Assembly (NCBI RefSeq): GCF_024171815.1
Contig: NZ_JAMTCJ010000002.1
Span: forward strand, 620,001-684,000
Origin: Williamsia maris
Lineage (GTDB): Bacteria; Actinomycetota; Actinomycetes; Mycobacteriales; Mycobacteriaceae
DNA length: 64,000 bases
Direction of reading: 5' to 3'
A program made the translations under genes and the position numbers. The notes beneath the pieces are model-generated. The model was not told the origin of the DNA and ran no database searches. It saw only the letters and a program-made list of their open reading frames with translations. Below are positions 56,150-64,000 of this stretch, in pieces; position 1 is the first letter of the stretch; each line of letters starts with the position of its first letter.

Positions 56150-57769
56150 ATGGTCGTGATCGATGAGCTGCACCCGACGATGACGCTCCCGCTGCTCACG
56201 GCCCGCGATCTGGCCGGGTGCGAACACCGCCTCGCCCTCGATCACCTGAACGCCCGTGAGGTCGTCGACGCGTCCGACGACCCGTCGGTCACCCGTCGCA
56301 AGGAAGCCGCCGCCGTCCACCGCGCCGCGGTCGCGCAGGTGCTGGCCGGCATCCACACTGACGAGCCGGGGACGTTCGTCGAGGTCGCCTCGGGTCCGAT
56401 CTCCGAGAGGGTGGCCGCGACGCTGTCTGCCTGCGCCGCGGGTGCCGGCTGGGTGTTCAACGCGGCTCTGCCCACCGACCGTCGGGCCGGTCGCCGGGGC
56501 GGATCGGAGCTGCTTGCGAGGGTCGGCGACGGATACGTGCCGGTCATCGTCGTCAACCACCGCGTCAGCGTGCCGGGCGGAGAGGGGACGATCCGCACCA
56601 GTCCGCTGTTCACCTGGCTCCCCGCGGACGATCCGACGCGGTCGATGCGCAGTCACCGGCGCGACGTCCTGAGGCTGGCGCACCTGACCCGGTTGCTCGA
56701 ACACGCCGGACTGGCCACCGACACCGGGTTGGGCGGATCGATCGGACTCGACGCCGACTGCATCGTGGTGCACGACCTGACCCCCGCCATGCCCGGCTAC
56801 GACGAGACGCTGGCCCGGCGCCACGCCATCGCCGCGGGTGCGTTGTCCACCGTTCCCAGCCGCATCGGTGAATGCCGGACCTGCCCGTGGTGGGTCCGGT
56901 GCGGACCGGAACTCGTCGCCGCCCGCGACGTGAGCCTGGTGATCAACGGCAACCAGGCCCGGGTGGCCCGCGACGCCGGTCTGCTCACCGTCGACGATCT
57001 GGCCGACTACACCGGCCCCGCCCCCGACGACTGGTCCGGCGGTGACATCGCCGACGCGGTGGTGCTGGCCCGCGCGTGGCGCCGCGGGGTGTCGCTGGTC
57101 CGTCGCGTCGAGGTGCCCACCGTGGCCCGCGCCGACGTCGAGGTCGACGTGGACATGGAGAGCTACGGCGAGGACGGCGCCTACCTGTGGGGGACGCTGC
57201 TCACCGACCGCACCGATCCGACCCGACCGGTTCGCTACCGCCCGTTCGTGACCTGGGATCCGCTGCCGACCGTCGACGAGGGACGGTCGTTCGCCGAGTT
57301 CTGGGCGTGGTTGACCGCCGAACGCGAGGCCGCCGCCGCGACCGGTAAGACGTTCGCCGCCTACTGCTACTCCCAGTCCGCCGAGAACCGATGGCTGCTC
57401 GGGTCCGCGACGCGTTTCGCCGGTCTGCCCGGTGTGCCGACCCTCGAGGAGGTGAAGGCGTTCATCGCGTCGCCGCAGTGGGTGGACGTCTACGAGGCGG
57501 TCGGTGCCAACTTCATCTGCCCACAGGGCAAGGGACTCAAGAAGATCGCGCCCGTCGCCGGTTTCGGATGGCGCGATCCCGAGGCCGGGGGCGAGGCGTC
57601 GATGGAGTGGTACCGGGTCGCGGTCGGCGTCGCCGACGGCACCCCTGACGCCGGGCAACGCGACCGGATCCTGGCCTACAACGAGGACGACGTGTGGGCC
57701 ACGAAGGTGCTCCGCGAGTGGATCACCGACGGCGCCGCGGAGCAGATCGTCCACCGCGACGACCTCTGA
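56150..57769 (+). CDS. TM0106-type RecB/Cas4-like nuclease with RNase H-like domain
   Basis: 539-aa putative nuclease. The N-terminal RecB-like half (about 1-290) carries an N-terminal Cys (LAGCEHRLALD) and a C-terminal cluster (ECRTCPWWVRC), which together match the 4Fe-4S clip of Cas4/AddB-type enzymes. The C-terminal half is RNase H-like (YprB type): DVEVDVDMESYGEDGAYLWG, AYCYSQSAENRWLLG and ILAYNEDDVWATKVLREW supply the acidic residues. The start could also be GTG 56156. A role in DNA repair or processing is inferred. It lies before the EspR-like gene. Confidence 0.83.
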   Translation: MVVIDELHPTMTLPLLTARDLAGCEHRLALDHLNAREVVDASDDPSVTRRKEAAAVHRAAVAQVLAGIHTDEPGTFVEVASGPISERVAATLSACAAGAGWVFNAALPTDRRAGRRGGSELLARVGDGYVPVIVVNHRVSVPGGEGTIRTSPLFTWLPADDPTRSMRSHRRDVLRLAHLTRLLEHAGLATDTGLGGSIGLDADCIVVHDLTPAMPGYDETLARRHAIAAGALSTVPSRIGECRTCPWWVRCGPELVAARDVSLVINGNQARVARDAGLLTVDDLADYTGPAPDDWSGGDIADAVVLARAWRRGVSLVRRVEVPTVARADVEVDVDMESYGEDGAYLWGTLLTDRTDPTRPVRYRPFVTWDPLPTVDEGRSFAEFWAWLTAEREAAAATGKTFAAYCYSQSAENRWLLGSATRFAGLPGVPTLEEVKAFIASPQWVDVYEAVGANFICPQGKGLKKIAPVAGFGWRDPEAGGEASMEWYRVAVGVADGTPDAGQRDRILAYNEDDVWATKVLREWITDGAAEQIVHRDDL

Positions 57770-57954
57770 GCCGGTTGCGACAAAACGCTTCGCCGGTAAC
57801 GCCCAGGTGGCAGGTCGTATACGCTGCATCCAAGTCTGGCAATCGCGTGGGGGAAACTCGCGATCGTCGGGCCCGTGCCGCGCGTGTCTCAGGGGTGAGT
57901 CGTAGGAGATGCGTGGCATCGACATCGTCGGAGTCACTAGGGGTGGAGACACAC

Positions 57955-58470
57955 ATGTCTGCGGAGCGAGATTCGGCTGTGGCCGACAAAGACCTGGAAT
58001 CGGTCGAGCCCGGGTTGTTCGCGCGGCGGCTCGAGGAGTTGTTCCGAACCGTACCCGGTCCCAACGGACGGGCGTACAGCGCCAAGGCCATCGCGGCGCT
58101 GTCGACCGACCGTGGGTTCCGGCTGGGTGAGTCCTACCTGAGCCAGTTGCGGTCCGGTAAGGCCAAGTCGCCGTCGTTCCGGACGGTGGAGGGAATCGCC
58201 GCGGCGTTCGGCGTCGACGTGCACTACTTCCTGGAGGACCACGCGGCACAGCGCACGCGCGACCAGATCGATCGCATGCGGATGCAGGCCGACACCACTG
58301 TGCAGATCGCCGCGTTCGGGCTGGCGGGGCTGTCGAGCGACTCGGTCTTCGTCGTCAGCGAACTGATCAAGATCCTGCGGGTCCAACAGGGCCTGCCCGC
58401 CGATCCGCCGGACCTCGTCTCGGCCATGGCCGAGGGCACGCACAACGGCCTGCGGATGGTGCAGCGCTGA
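57955..58470 (+). CDS. EspR-like helix-turn-helix regulator
   Basis: 171-aa DNA-binding protein. The N-terminal XRE-type HTH (about 20-95) reads FARRLEELFRTVPGPNGRAY and SYLSQLRSGKAKSPSFRTVE, similar to M. tuberculosis EspR (Rv3849). The C-terminal helices (about 105-165) would form the dimer interface. In Mycobacterium the espR gene is near sodA, as here. EspR acts as a nucleoid-associated regulator of cell-wall and secretion genes; whether this orthologue does so is inference. An ATCGCG-N11-CGCGAT repeat (57842-57864) lies upstream. Confidence 0.85.
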   Translation: MSAERDSAVADKDLESVEPGLFARRLEELFRTVPGPNGRAYSAKAIAALSTDRGFRLGESYLSQLRSGKAKSPSFRTVEGIAAAFGVDVHYFLEDHAAQRTRDQIDRMRMQADTTVQIAAFGLAGLSSDSVFVVSELIKILRVQQGLPADPPDLVSAMAEGTHNGLRMVQR

Positions 58471-58503
58471 GCGCTGCACCGCCGTGTGTCGGGACGATGT
58501 GGG

Positions 58504-59283
58504 TCAGAGGTGTCGTTTCGACGTCGACGTGACCAGGACGACGTCGGAGGCCGCGCGGGCGGCACGCGCCCGACGCACCGCGACGATGTAGGCGGTCCCG
58601 AGGGCGAGGATCACCACGGTGGCGCTGATGGCCGCGATGGTCACCGGAGTACTGGCGGCGGCCACGATGCCCTCGGTGAGCAGCCAGGCCGCGAAGACGA
58701 AGAAGAGCACGGCGGCACCGATCGAGATCGCGCGCTCCGGGAGCTTCCGGCCCAGCGTGGCGCCGACGATGATCGCGAGCGCATCGGCGGCGACCATGCC
58801 GATCGTCGATCCGATCCACACGCCGACCCAGTTGTTGTCCGTGGACAGCGTGATCGTCGCGAGCATCGTCTTGTCGCCCAGCTCGGCGAGGAAGAACGAC
58901 GACATCACCGCGAACATGACCGAGGTACCGGTGCGCTGGGCGCGGGCGGACTCCGACTCATCGAGTTCGTCGCCGCGGATGGTCCAGAGACCGAAGACCA
59001 GCATCGCGAGTCCGCCGACGATCGAGATGAGGTCGGTCGGGATGGACAGACCGAGGAAGTGTCCGACGAACACCGACACCGCATGCACGGCTGTCGTGGC
59101 CACGGTGATGGCGAGCAGGACGACCCACCAGCGATAACGGATGGCATAGGTCATCGCCATCAGCTGTGACTTGTCGCCGAGCTCGGCCACGAAGATCACG
59201 CCGAAACTGAGCAACAGGGCGGTGAACACGAAGGCGACGCTACGGGCGATCGTGAGCGGGTGCAACAGTTCTTGAACCCGCAT
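58504..59283 (-). CDS. TMEM165/GDT1 (UPF0016) family cation transporter
   Basis: 259-aa membrane protein with the two family signatures: VIFVAELGDKSQLMAMTYA (about 28-46) and FFLAELGDKTMLATITLS (about 130-147). Each lies in a membrane helix of one of two homologous halves, and six to seven segments are predicted. Family members export Mn2+ or exchange Ca2+/Mn2+ for H+. A basic tail ends the chain. It is convergent with the EspR-like gene. I saw no Mn riboswitch upstream. Manganese export next to sodA would make sense but is inference. Confidence 0.9.
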   Translation of the reverse strand: MRVQELLHPLTIARSVAFVFTALLLSFGVIFVAELGDKSQLMAMTYAIRYRWWVVLLAITVATTAVHAVSVFVGHFLGLSIPTDLISIVGGLAMLVFGLWTIRGDELDESESARAQRTGTSVMFAVMSSFFLAELGDKTMLATITLSTDNNWVGVWIGSTIGMVAADALAIIVGATLGRKLPERAISIGAAVLFFVFAAWLLTEGIVAAASTPVTIAAISATVVILALGTAYIVAVRRARAARAASDVVLVTSTSKRHL

Positions 59284-59341
59284 AACCGCAGTTCGGAGGC
59301 CCTTTTTGTAGGAGTTTGGGCACCCTTACATCGATGCGCGG

Positions 59342-59358
59342 GTCGCCGCTGCGGCGAC
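59342..59358 (-). terminator. GC-rich hairpin
   Basis: GTCGCCG-CTG-CGGCGAC, just beyond the stop of the 59367-59903 gene on the minus strand. It has a short loop and no T-run. Confidence 0.45.
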
Positions 59359-59366
59359 GCCCGTGG

Positions 59367-59903
59367 TCAGGCGGCCAGCAGCATCGCCAACACCGCGGTG
59401 TCGGGGTCGGAGTTGGGGTCGACACCGATCTGGTTGCGCAGGGTGACCACGGTCCCGTCGGCCTCCGCCTCGGCCCAGCCGGCGCGGTGTTCGAGACCCA
59501 GTTCGGGGACGCCGGGTAACAGGACGCAGCCCGACGCGACGTCGGAGCACTCGGGGAGCGACGCCCGCGTCTGCGACGGCGGGTGCAGCATGACCAGCGC
59601 CGGAGCGTGGGCGAGGAACGGGTTCTCGCGGACGAAGTCGTCGCTCGAGGTGTCTCCGATGGCGAGCATCATCCCGACGGTGTCGGGGTCGCAGTGCTCG
59701 GGTCGGTCCTCGATGACACCGAAGACGGTGGTGGTCCGCAGGAATCCCGGGCGGCACGCGATCCGGACCGAGGCCACCAGCGTCTGGGTCCATTCGAGGG
59801 TGGTGTCCGGCCAACGACCGGAGATCAACATCCCGCGCAACTGACCGTCACGGTGGAACGGGGTGAGCCCGATCGGCACGAGCGAACGCGCGGTGTAGTC
59901 CAT
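59367..59903 (-). CDS. Hypothetical protein
   Basis: 178-aa cytoplasmic protein that I do not recognise. It has an alternating hydrophobic pattern, two cysteines (PECSDVASGCVLLPG) and a C-terminal stretch DPDTAVLAMLLAA. It contains no membrane segment, signal peptide or catalytic motif. It is located between the sodA terminator and the TMEM165-type gene on the same strand. Confidence 0.65.
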   Translation of the reverse strand: MDYTARSLVPIGLTPFHRDGQLRGMLISGRWPDTTLEWTQTLVASVRIACRPGFLRTTTVFGVIEDRPEHCDPDTVGMMLAIGDTSSDDFVRENPFLAHAPALVMLHPPSQTRASLPECSDVASGCVLLPGVPELGLEHRAGWAEAEADGTVVTLRNQIGVDPNSDPDTAVLAMLLAA

Positions 59904-60007
59904 GGCTCATGATGGTCGTCAGAGCCGCTGGCACACAAGGGGAGTCGAGTGCTAAACGATCGCTTGACGGCGGCGTTACGTCCGTATGTCCCCGTGGCCA
60001 CGAGAAA

Positions 60008-60042
60008 ACACCGCCCCCGGACCTGTGGTCCGGGGGCGGTGT
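60008..60042 (-). terminator. Strong terminator after sodA
   Basis: 16-bp perfect arms, ACACCGCCCCCGGACC and its complement, around a TGT loop. Read on the minus strand the hairpin is followed by TTTTCTCG. It lies 15 bp beyond the sodA stop. Confidence 0.9.
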
Positions 60043-60057
60043 CGGTTCGTACGACGA

Positions 60058-60687
60058 TCAGGCGGGGACGATGAGGCCCTTGCCCTGGCTCTGCGCCTTG
60101 GCGAAACGCTCGCCGGCGTCGGCCCAGTTCACGACGTTCCACCACGCCTTGACGTAGTCCGGCTTGACGTTCTGGTAGTCGAGGTAGAAGGCGTGCTCCC
60201 ACATGTCCAGCATGACGATCGGCACGAGGCCCACCGAGGTGTTGCCGTGCTGGTCGGTGAGCTGCTGGATGACCAGCTTGCCCTCGATGGTGTCGTATCC
60301 GAGGATCGCCCAGCCGCTGCCCTGCAGCGTGGTGGCCGCGCCGGTGAAGTGCGCCTGGAACTTGTCGAACCCACCGAACTGATCGTCGATGGCGGCCGCG
60401 AGGTCACCCTCGGGCTTGTCGCCACCGTTGGGCGACAGGTTCTTCCAGAAGATCGAGTGGTTGGTGTGGCCACCCAGGTGGAACGCGAGGTTCGCCGAGA
60501 GCTGGAAGACCTTGTCCGCGATGGTGCCGTCCTCACGAGCGGCGGCGGCCTTCTCCAGTGCGGTGTTCGCGCCCTTCACGTAGGTGGCGTGGTGCTTGCT
60601 GTGGTGCAGCTCCATGATCCTGCCGGAGATGTGCGGCTCCAGTGCCGCGTAGTCGTAGTCCAGATCCGGCAAGGTGTAGTCAGACAC
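60058..60687 (-). CDS. sodA: Superoxide dismutase (Fe/Mn)
   Basis: 209-aa Fe/Mn superoxide dismutase converting superoxide to H2O2 and O2. Metal ligands: His in [13 protein letters not shown], His in [12 protein letters not shown], and Asp and His in [13 protein letters not shown]. The GTG start at 60687 has GAGGAGAGG upstream, and an in-frame extension over the promoter was rejected. There is no signal peptide, as in mycobacterial SodA, which may still be exported. A MerR/SoxR-type promoter lies about 90-120 bp upstream and a strong terminator follows, so it is monocistronic. Confidence 0.97.
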   Translation of the reverse strand: MSDYTLPDLDYDYAALEPHISGRIMELHHSKHHATYVKGANTALEKAAAAREDGTIADKVFQLSANLAFHLGGHTNHSIFWKNLSPNGGDKPEGDLAAAIDDQFGGFDKFQAHFTGAATTLQGSGWAILGYDTIEGKLVIQQLTDQHGNTSVGLVPIVMLDMWEHAFYLDYQNVKPDYVKAWWNVVNWADAGERFAKAQSQGKGLIVPA

Positions 60688-60775
60688 GTTGTTCCTCTCC
60701 TCGGGGGCTCTACCCGTTGTGGTCGCTGTGTACTTGCCCAGCCTACGTAGGGGCCGGGGTAATGCAACAGACCCG

Positions 60776-60807
60776 AGCATAAGGACTTCAACCATGGTTG
60801 AAGTCAA
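60776..60807 (-). promoter_or_regulatory. SoxR/MerR-type promoter of sodA
   Basis: On the minus strand TTGACT (60807-60802) and TTATGC (60782-60777) make -35 and -10 elements with an overlong 19-bp spacer. The spacer region carries a perfect 22-bp palindrome (60784-60805; half-site GACTTCAACCA). The over-long spacing with a centred palindrome is the hallmark of MerR-family control, and the half-site resembles actinobacterial SoxR boxes (TTGACCTCAAC). Confidence 0.7.
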
Positions 60808-60859
60808 GTGAGCGCGTCGACGGAGGGCGTCGCGGCTGGTGAGCGCCGGAGCGGTCGGC

Positions 60860-61015
60860 TCAGAGCAGGATCAGGGCGATCAGCAGCGCGACGAGAGCGA
60901 GAACGCTGGCACCGGTGGTGATGCAGCGGGCGCGAATGTTGAAGTCCTCGCGCGTGGCGGGACCGTGGTGTCGACCGAGGGTGCGGATCAGATCGGGGTG
61001 GGACTGCGTGGCCAC
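60860..61015 (-). CDS. Small membrane protein
   Basis: 51-aa protein from GTG 61015, which has AGGAG upstream at good spacing. The N-terminal half is polar ([20 protein letters not shown]), and the C-terminus is a single hydrophobic segment ([16 protein letters not shown]) that ends the chain, a tail-anchored layout. It is divergent from msrA and upstream of the sodA promoter. I do not recognise the family. Confidence 0.6.
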   Translation of the reverse strand: MATQSHPDLIRTLGRHHGPATREDFNIRARCITTGASVLALVALLIALILL

Positions 61016-61139
61016 TCACTTCTCCTGTCGTCGTCGACGCGGCCGTGAGAACGGTCACACCTGGGCTGTGATCGCCATCATAGGCACGTGGTGTTCGCGG
61101 TCCAAATCGCGATCCGACGTCGTGCGTAGCATGACTCCC

Positions 61140-61805
61140 ATGACCTGGTTTGATCAGCTTCTCGGACACCGCAAGAAGGAACTGATCTCGGCCGACAAGG
61201 CGTTGGCCGGGCGCTCGGAGCCGGTCCCGGTGGCGGACCGACATGTCGTCAACGGCCACCCGATCAGCGGGCCGTTCGACCCGAGGTACTCCACGGTGAT
61301 CCTCGCCGGCGGGTGTTTCTGGGGTGTCGAGGAGATCTTCTGGCAGGTGCCGGGTGTGTACTCCACCGCCGTCGGCTACGCGGGTGGCTTCACCCCCAAC
61401 CCGTCCTACGACGAGGTGTGCAGCGCACGGACCGGGCACACGGAGGCGGTGCTGGTGGTCTTCGATCCCGCGGTCATCGATCTCGCGGGCATTCTCACGA
61501 TCTTCTGGGAGACGCACGACCCGACGCAGGGGATGCGCCAGGGCAACGACGTCGGGACCCAGTACCGGTCGGCGATCTACACCTTCGACGACGCCGACGC
61601 GGCCGTCGCCCGGGCGTCGGCGGAGAGGTTCGCCGGTGTCGTCCACGCCGCCGGAATCGGCGAGGTCACCACCGAGGTGAAGCCACTCGCGCAGGCGGGC
61701 GGCGGACGTTTCTACTACGCCGAGGACTACCACCAGCAGTACCTCGCCAAGAACCCGCACGGATACCGCTGCCATTCGGCGACGGGACTCAAGTACCCGG
61801 CCTGA
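61140..61805 (+). CDS. msrA: Peptide methionine sulfoxide reductase MsrA
   Basis: 221-aa enzyme reducing methionine-S-sulfoxide. The catalytic motif is [13 protein letters not shown] with nucleophile C59. [20 protein letters not shown] near the end contains the resolving Cys and the family's terminal signature. The long form with N-terminal extension resembles E. coli MsrA more than the short mycobacterial one. ATG 61131 is an equally possible start. It stands near sodA, so the region has an oxidative-stress flavour. Confidence 0.94.
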   Translation: MTWFDQLLGHRKKELISADKALAGRSEPVPVADRHVVNGHPISGPFDPRYSTVILAGGCFWGVEEIFWQVPGVYSTAVGYAGGFTPNPSYDEVCSARTGHTEAVLVVFDPAVIDLAGILTIFWETHDPTQGMRQGNDVGTQYRSAIYTFDDADAAVARASAERFAGVVHAAGIGEVTTEVKPLAQAGGGRFYYAEDYHQQYLAKNPHGYRCHSATGLKYPA

Positions 61806-61814
61806 CGCGCCGCG

Positions 61815-62786
61815 TCAGTTCGGTGTGCTCGCGCCGAGTACGTCGGCCAACGCGCCGTCGAGGTCGGGGTGGGCGAATCGGAAGCCGGCGTTCTTCAGGA
61901 CGGTGGATCGCGCCCGTCGGCCGGTGAGCCCGAGTTGCGCATCCGAGCGCAGCAGCACCGCGCCGAGCTGCAGCAGCGGCTTCGGGGTGGGTGGTGCCGC
62001 CGGCCGACGCAACTGCGCGCGCAGGGTGGCCATCAACTCCGCGTTGCGGACCGGGTTGTCGGTCGCGACGACCACCACGCCCGAGGGCAGCGTGACGTCG
62101 GGGTCGAGATCGAGACCGGCGCGGACCACGGCCAGCCAGTCGTCGATGTGGATCCAGCTGACCCACTGGCGACCGGAGGACACCCGCCCGCCGAGACCGA
62201 GCCGTACCAGCCGCGTGAGGCGTTGTAGCGCAGGCGAACCGGAGTCGAGGACAATCGAGGTCCGCAGGACGACGACGTGGTCGCAGGGTGCGTCGGCGGC
62301 CGCGGCCTCCCAGGGTGCCGCGACCCCGGTCATCTGCGGCAGGCCGTCGGGAACCGGGGTGTCCTCGGTGCACCACGTCTCGCCCGCGTCGCTCCAGATC
62401 GCGGTCGTACTGGCCTGTACCCAGTGCGCCAGGGGCGTGCGCAGTCCGCGCGCCGCCTCGACCAGCGCGCGGGTGGGCTCGACCCGCGATCGTCGCAGTT
62501 CGGCGATGTTCGACGCGGTGGGTCGGCAGTCGACCAACCGTCCGGCCAGGTTGATCACGGCGGTCTGCGCGCCGGTGTCGAGCGCGGCGACCCAGTCGCC
62601 CTGGCTGCGGCCGTCCCAGTGCACCTGCCGGTGCGGCGACCGATCGTCGATCGACCGGGTGAGGATGGTGATGTCGATCCCCCGTGCGGCCAGGTCGTCG
62701 GCGATCCGCCGCCCCAACCCGCCGTTCCCGCCCGCGATGACCACGGTTCGCGGCGGAGTCCGCGGACTCGAAACTGTGTCTGACAT
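61815..62786 (-). CDS. TIGR01777/DUF1731-type NAD-dependent epimerase
   Basis: 323-aa extended SDR. The nucleotide-binding loop is VVIAGGNGGLGRRIADDLAA (about 15-34), followed by INLAGRLVDCR, a feature of the YfcH/TIGR01777 family. ASTTAIW stands in place of the usual SxxxY. WVSWIHIDDWLAVV and the C-terminal DUF1731-like part (RARSTVLKNAGFRFAHPDLD) complete the family picture. Function is unassigned in this family. It is convergent with msrA (9-bp gap). Confidence 0.86.
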   Translation of the reverse strand: MSDTVSSPRTPPRTVVIAGGNGGLGRRIADDLAARGIDITILTRSIDDRSPHRQVHWDGRSQGDWVAALDTGAQTAVINLAGRLVDCRPTASNIAELRRSRVEPTRALVEAARGLRTPLAHWVQASTTAIWSDAGETWCTEDTPVPDGLPQMTGVAAPWEAAAADAPCDHVVVLRTSIVLDSGSPALQRLTRLVRLGLGGRVSSGRQWVSWIHIDDWLAVVRAGLDLDPDVTLPSGVVVVATDNPVRNAELMATLRAQLRRPAAPPTPKPLLQLGAVLLRSDAQLGLTGRRARSTVLKNAGFRFAHPDLDGALADVLGASTPN

Positions 62787-62970
62787 GGGCCAACGCTAAC
62801 GCTGTCGAGGGGTGATGACGCTGTGCGAAACCTCACGCATCTCGTCTGTCACAGATGTCCGTCCGAGCGCCGGTGATCGGCCGACGGTCTCCGGACAACC
62901 ACTATCCTTTCAACGGAACCGCGGCGGTGCGCCCGACGTCGAAACGCAGCACACGAGAGACAGAGGTGAG

Positions 62971-64000
62971 ATGGTCCGCAGCAATGAGCGTGACGGTGCT
63001 GCGACTCTCTACGCCGCGTTCTCCGAGAACGCCGATGCCGACGTGACGCTGCGGCTGCTGCGATCACGCAGCGCCATGGTCTACCTCGCGATGATGGCGG
63101 CGCGCCTGGCCGACGGTCAGGTCGACGGCGATCATCTGGCCGACGGCATCGACGCCGACCTCACCGACCTCGCCGCACACTGGACCGACCGCGGGCTGAG
63201 TGTCCCCACCCCGGTCGAGCTGCTCGACCGCTGGGTGAAGGACGGGTTCGTCGCACGCACCCTCGACCCCGACCGTCACGTGGAGCGCTACCAACTCACC
63301 CGCGGCGCGACCACCGCGATCACCCAGGTGCAGGCCGTCCGCCACGACCGGTCGGTCGCCACCGAGACGGCCATGGAGATGGTGATCGGCCGATTGTCGA
63401 ACATCGCGGTCGCGATCAATCCCGATCCGGGAGAACACATCCGCGATCTCGACGCCAAGATCGCCGAGCTGACCCGGCGTCGGACCGAGCTGGCCGCAGG
63501 TGCCGTGCCCGCGGTCGACGCGCGCCGCCTGTTCGACGACATCCGCATGGTCACCTCGCTGGCCGAACGCATGCCCGCCGACATCATCGGCTACGGCGAG
63601 AAGCTGAGGGAGAACTCACGGGCGCTGATCACCCAGGGGCTCGACGAGCGGGCCGGGGCCTATGCCGACGCGCTCAACCGGATGTTCGACGGGCACGACG
63701 AACTGGGAAAGACGGCCGAGGGCAACGCATTCGACGCGTTCTACACGCTGATCTCCGATCACCGACTCCGCGAGGGTCTCGAGCGGCACATCGAGGACAT
63801 CCTGTCCGGGCTGCCCGACCTCCCGCCGGACCTCGCCGACACCCTCGCCCGCTTCATCGACCGGATGTGGGACGAGGTGCAGCACGTCGACGAGATCCGC
63901 GGGCAGGTGTACCGACGCATCAACACCTTCGTCAAGGGCGGCGACTTCCTGCACTACCGGGCACTGCGCGAGCAGATCGGTGAGGCGCAGCGGGCCGCCG
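62971..64000 (+). CDS. jetA: DUF3375 protein, JetA/MksF subunit of a Wadjet-type system (partial)
   Basis: First 343 residues of a gene cut by the right edge. The ATG at 62971 follows GAGGTGAG. The sequence fits DUF3375. A winged-helix start (FSENADADVTLRLLRSRSAM) leads to LLDRWVKDGFVARTLDPDRH and YQLTRGATTAITQVQAVRHD. A coiled coil then includes HIRDLDAKIAELTRRRTELA. DUF3375 proteins are the kleisin-like JetA/MksF subunits of Wadjet/MksBEFG complexes, which restrict plasmids by DNA loop extrusion and cleavage. jetB, jetC and jetD would lie beyond the window. Family length is about 480 aa. Confidence 0.82.
   Translation, partial: MVRSNERDGAATLYAAFSENADADVTLRLLRSRSAMVYLAMMAARLADGQVDGDHLADGIDADLTDLAAHWTDRGLSVPTPVELLDRWVKDGFVARTLDPDRHVERYQLTRGATTAITQVQAVRHDRSVATETAMEMVIGRLSNIAVAINPDPGEHIRDLDAKIAELTRRRTELAAGAVPAVDARRLFDDIRMVTSLAERMPADIIGYGEKLRENSRALITQGLDERAGAYADALNRMFDGHDELGKTAEGNAFDAFYTLISDHRLREGLERHIEDILSGLPDLPPDLADTLARFIDRMWDEVQHVDEIRGQVYRRINTFVKGGDFLHYRALREQIGEAQRAA

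Noticed and set aside
59284-59366. Manganese (yybP-ykoY) riboswitch before the TMEM165-type gene
   Set aside because: The 83-bp leader lacks the conserved loops of that riboswitch and is too short; only a simple GC hairpin belonging to the neighbouring gene is seen.

Overview
The window reads as a chromosomal segment of a high-GC actinobacterium of the order Mycobacteriales, most like Gordonia or Williamsia. The reasons are strong G/C bias at third codon positions, many GTG/TTG starts, a two-domain LysX (lysyl-phosphatidylglycerol synthase fused to lysyl-tRNA synthetase), an EspR-like regulator close to sodA, a DUF222/13E12 HNH protein, and an Rv3406-like alkylsulfatase. The genus is inferred from recalled protein similarity, not from a search. 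Genes are dense, with many 4-nt ATGA overlaps. I see no tRNA, rRNA, CRISPR array, insertion sequence or prophage.

Layout. 1-2269 (minus): osmoprotectant-type ABC importer, cut by the left edge. 2486-6951 (plus): Fe(II)/2-oxoglutarate dioxygenase, small proteins, a membrane diguanylate cyclase and ATP-dependent DNA ligase LigB. 6944-10042 (minus): barstar and secreted RNase Sa-like ribonuclease pair, methyltransferase, YccF protein, and a protein joining two CDGSH iron-sulfur domains to a truncated haemoglobin. 10162-18201: oxidoreductases, a GAF/winged-helix regulator, and an aldehyde dehydrogenase with its DUF779 partner behind a GlxR/Crp-like site. 18195-22184 (minus): two tandem polytopic paralogues and an MFS exporter, the latter divergent from a LysR gene. 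23225-25394: TerD, haloalkane dehalogenase and an EEP-fold phosphodiesterase in a row. 25395-30497: DUF222-HNH protein, a NarL-type two-component system divergent from a membrane protein, and an HSL-family esterase.

30685-34142 is a four-gene ABC efflux plus two-component operon. It is followed by a secreted lipase, an EAL-DICT-GAF-ANTAR-like signalling protein, and gltB-gltD with a clear terminator. 43615-49727 (minus): secreted protein, SMP-30 family protein, hydrolase and lysX. 49813-52853 (plus): S4 protein, RraA, succinate-semialdehyde dehydrogenase and a secreted protein. 52854-56012 (minus): a lysine-rich protein with a C-terminal anchor, a CopC/YcnI/His-Met-rich membrane protein copper locus, and a basic protein. 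56150-64000: RecB/Cas4-like nuclease, EspR-like regulator, TMEM165/GDT1-type transporter, sodA, a small membrane protein, msrA, an epimerase, and the start of a DUF3375 gene (JetA of Wadjet/MksBEFG-type systems) that runs off the right edge.

Themes: redox and metal handling (sodA, msrA, CDGSH-globin, copper locus, TMEM165), c-di-GMP signalling (one cyclase, one EAL protein), envelope physiology (LysX, lipases, efflux) and defence (RNase/barstar, Wadjet edge). The most notable non-coding signals are a SoxR/MerR-architecture promoter before sodA, a parS-like palindrome inside an esterase gene, a CTCCACCC operator cluster, and a repeated CGCTCCGCGGAGCG palindrome.
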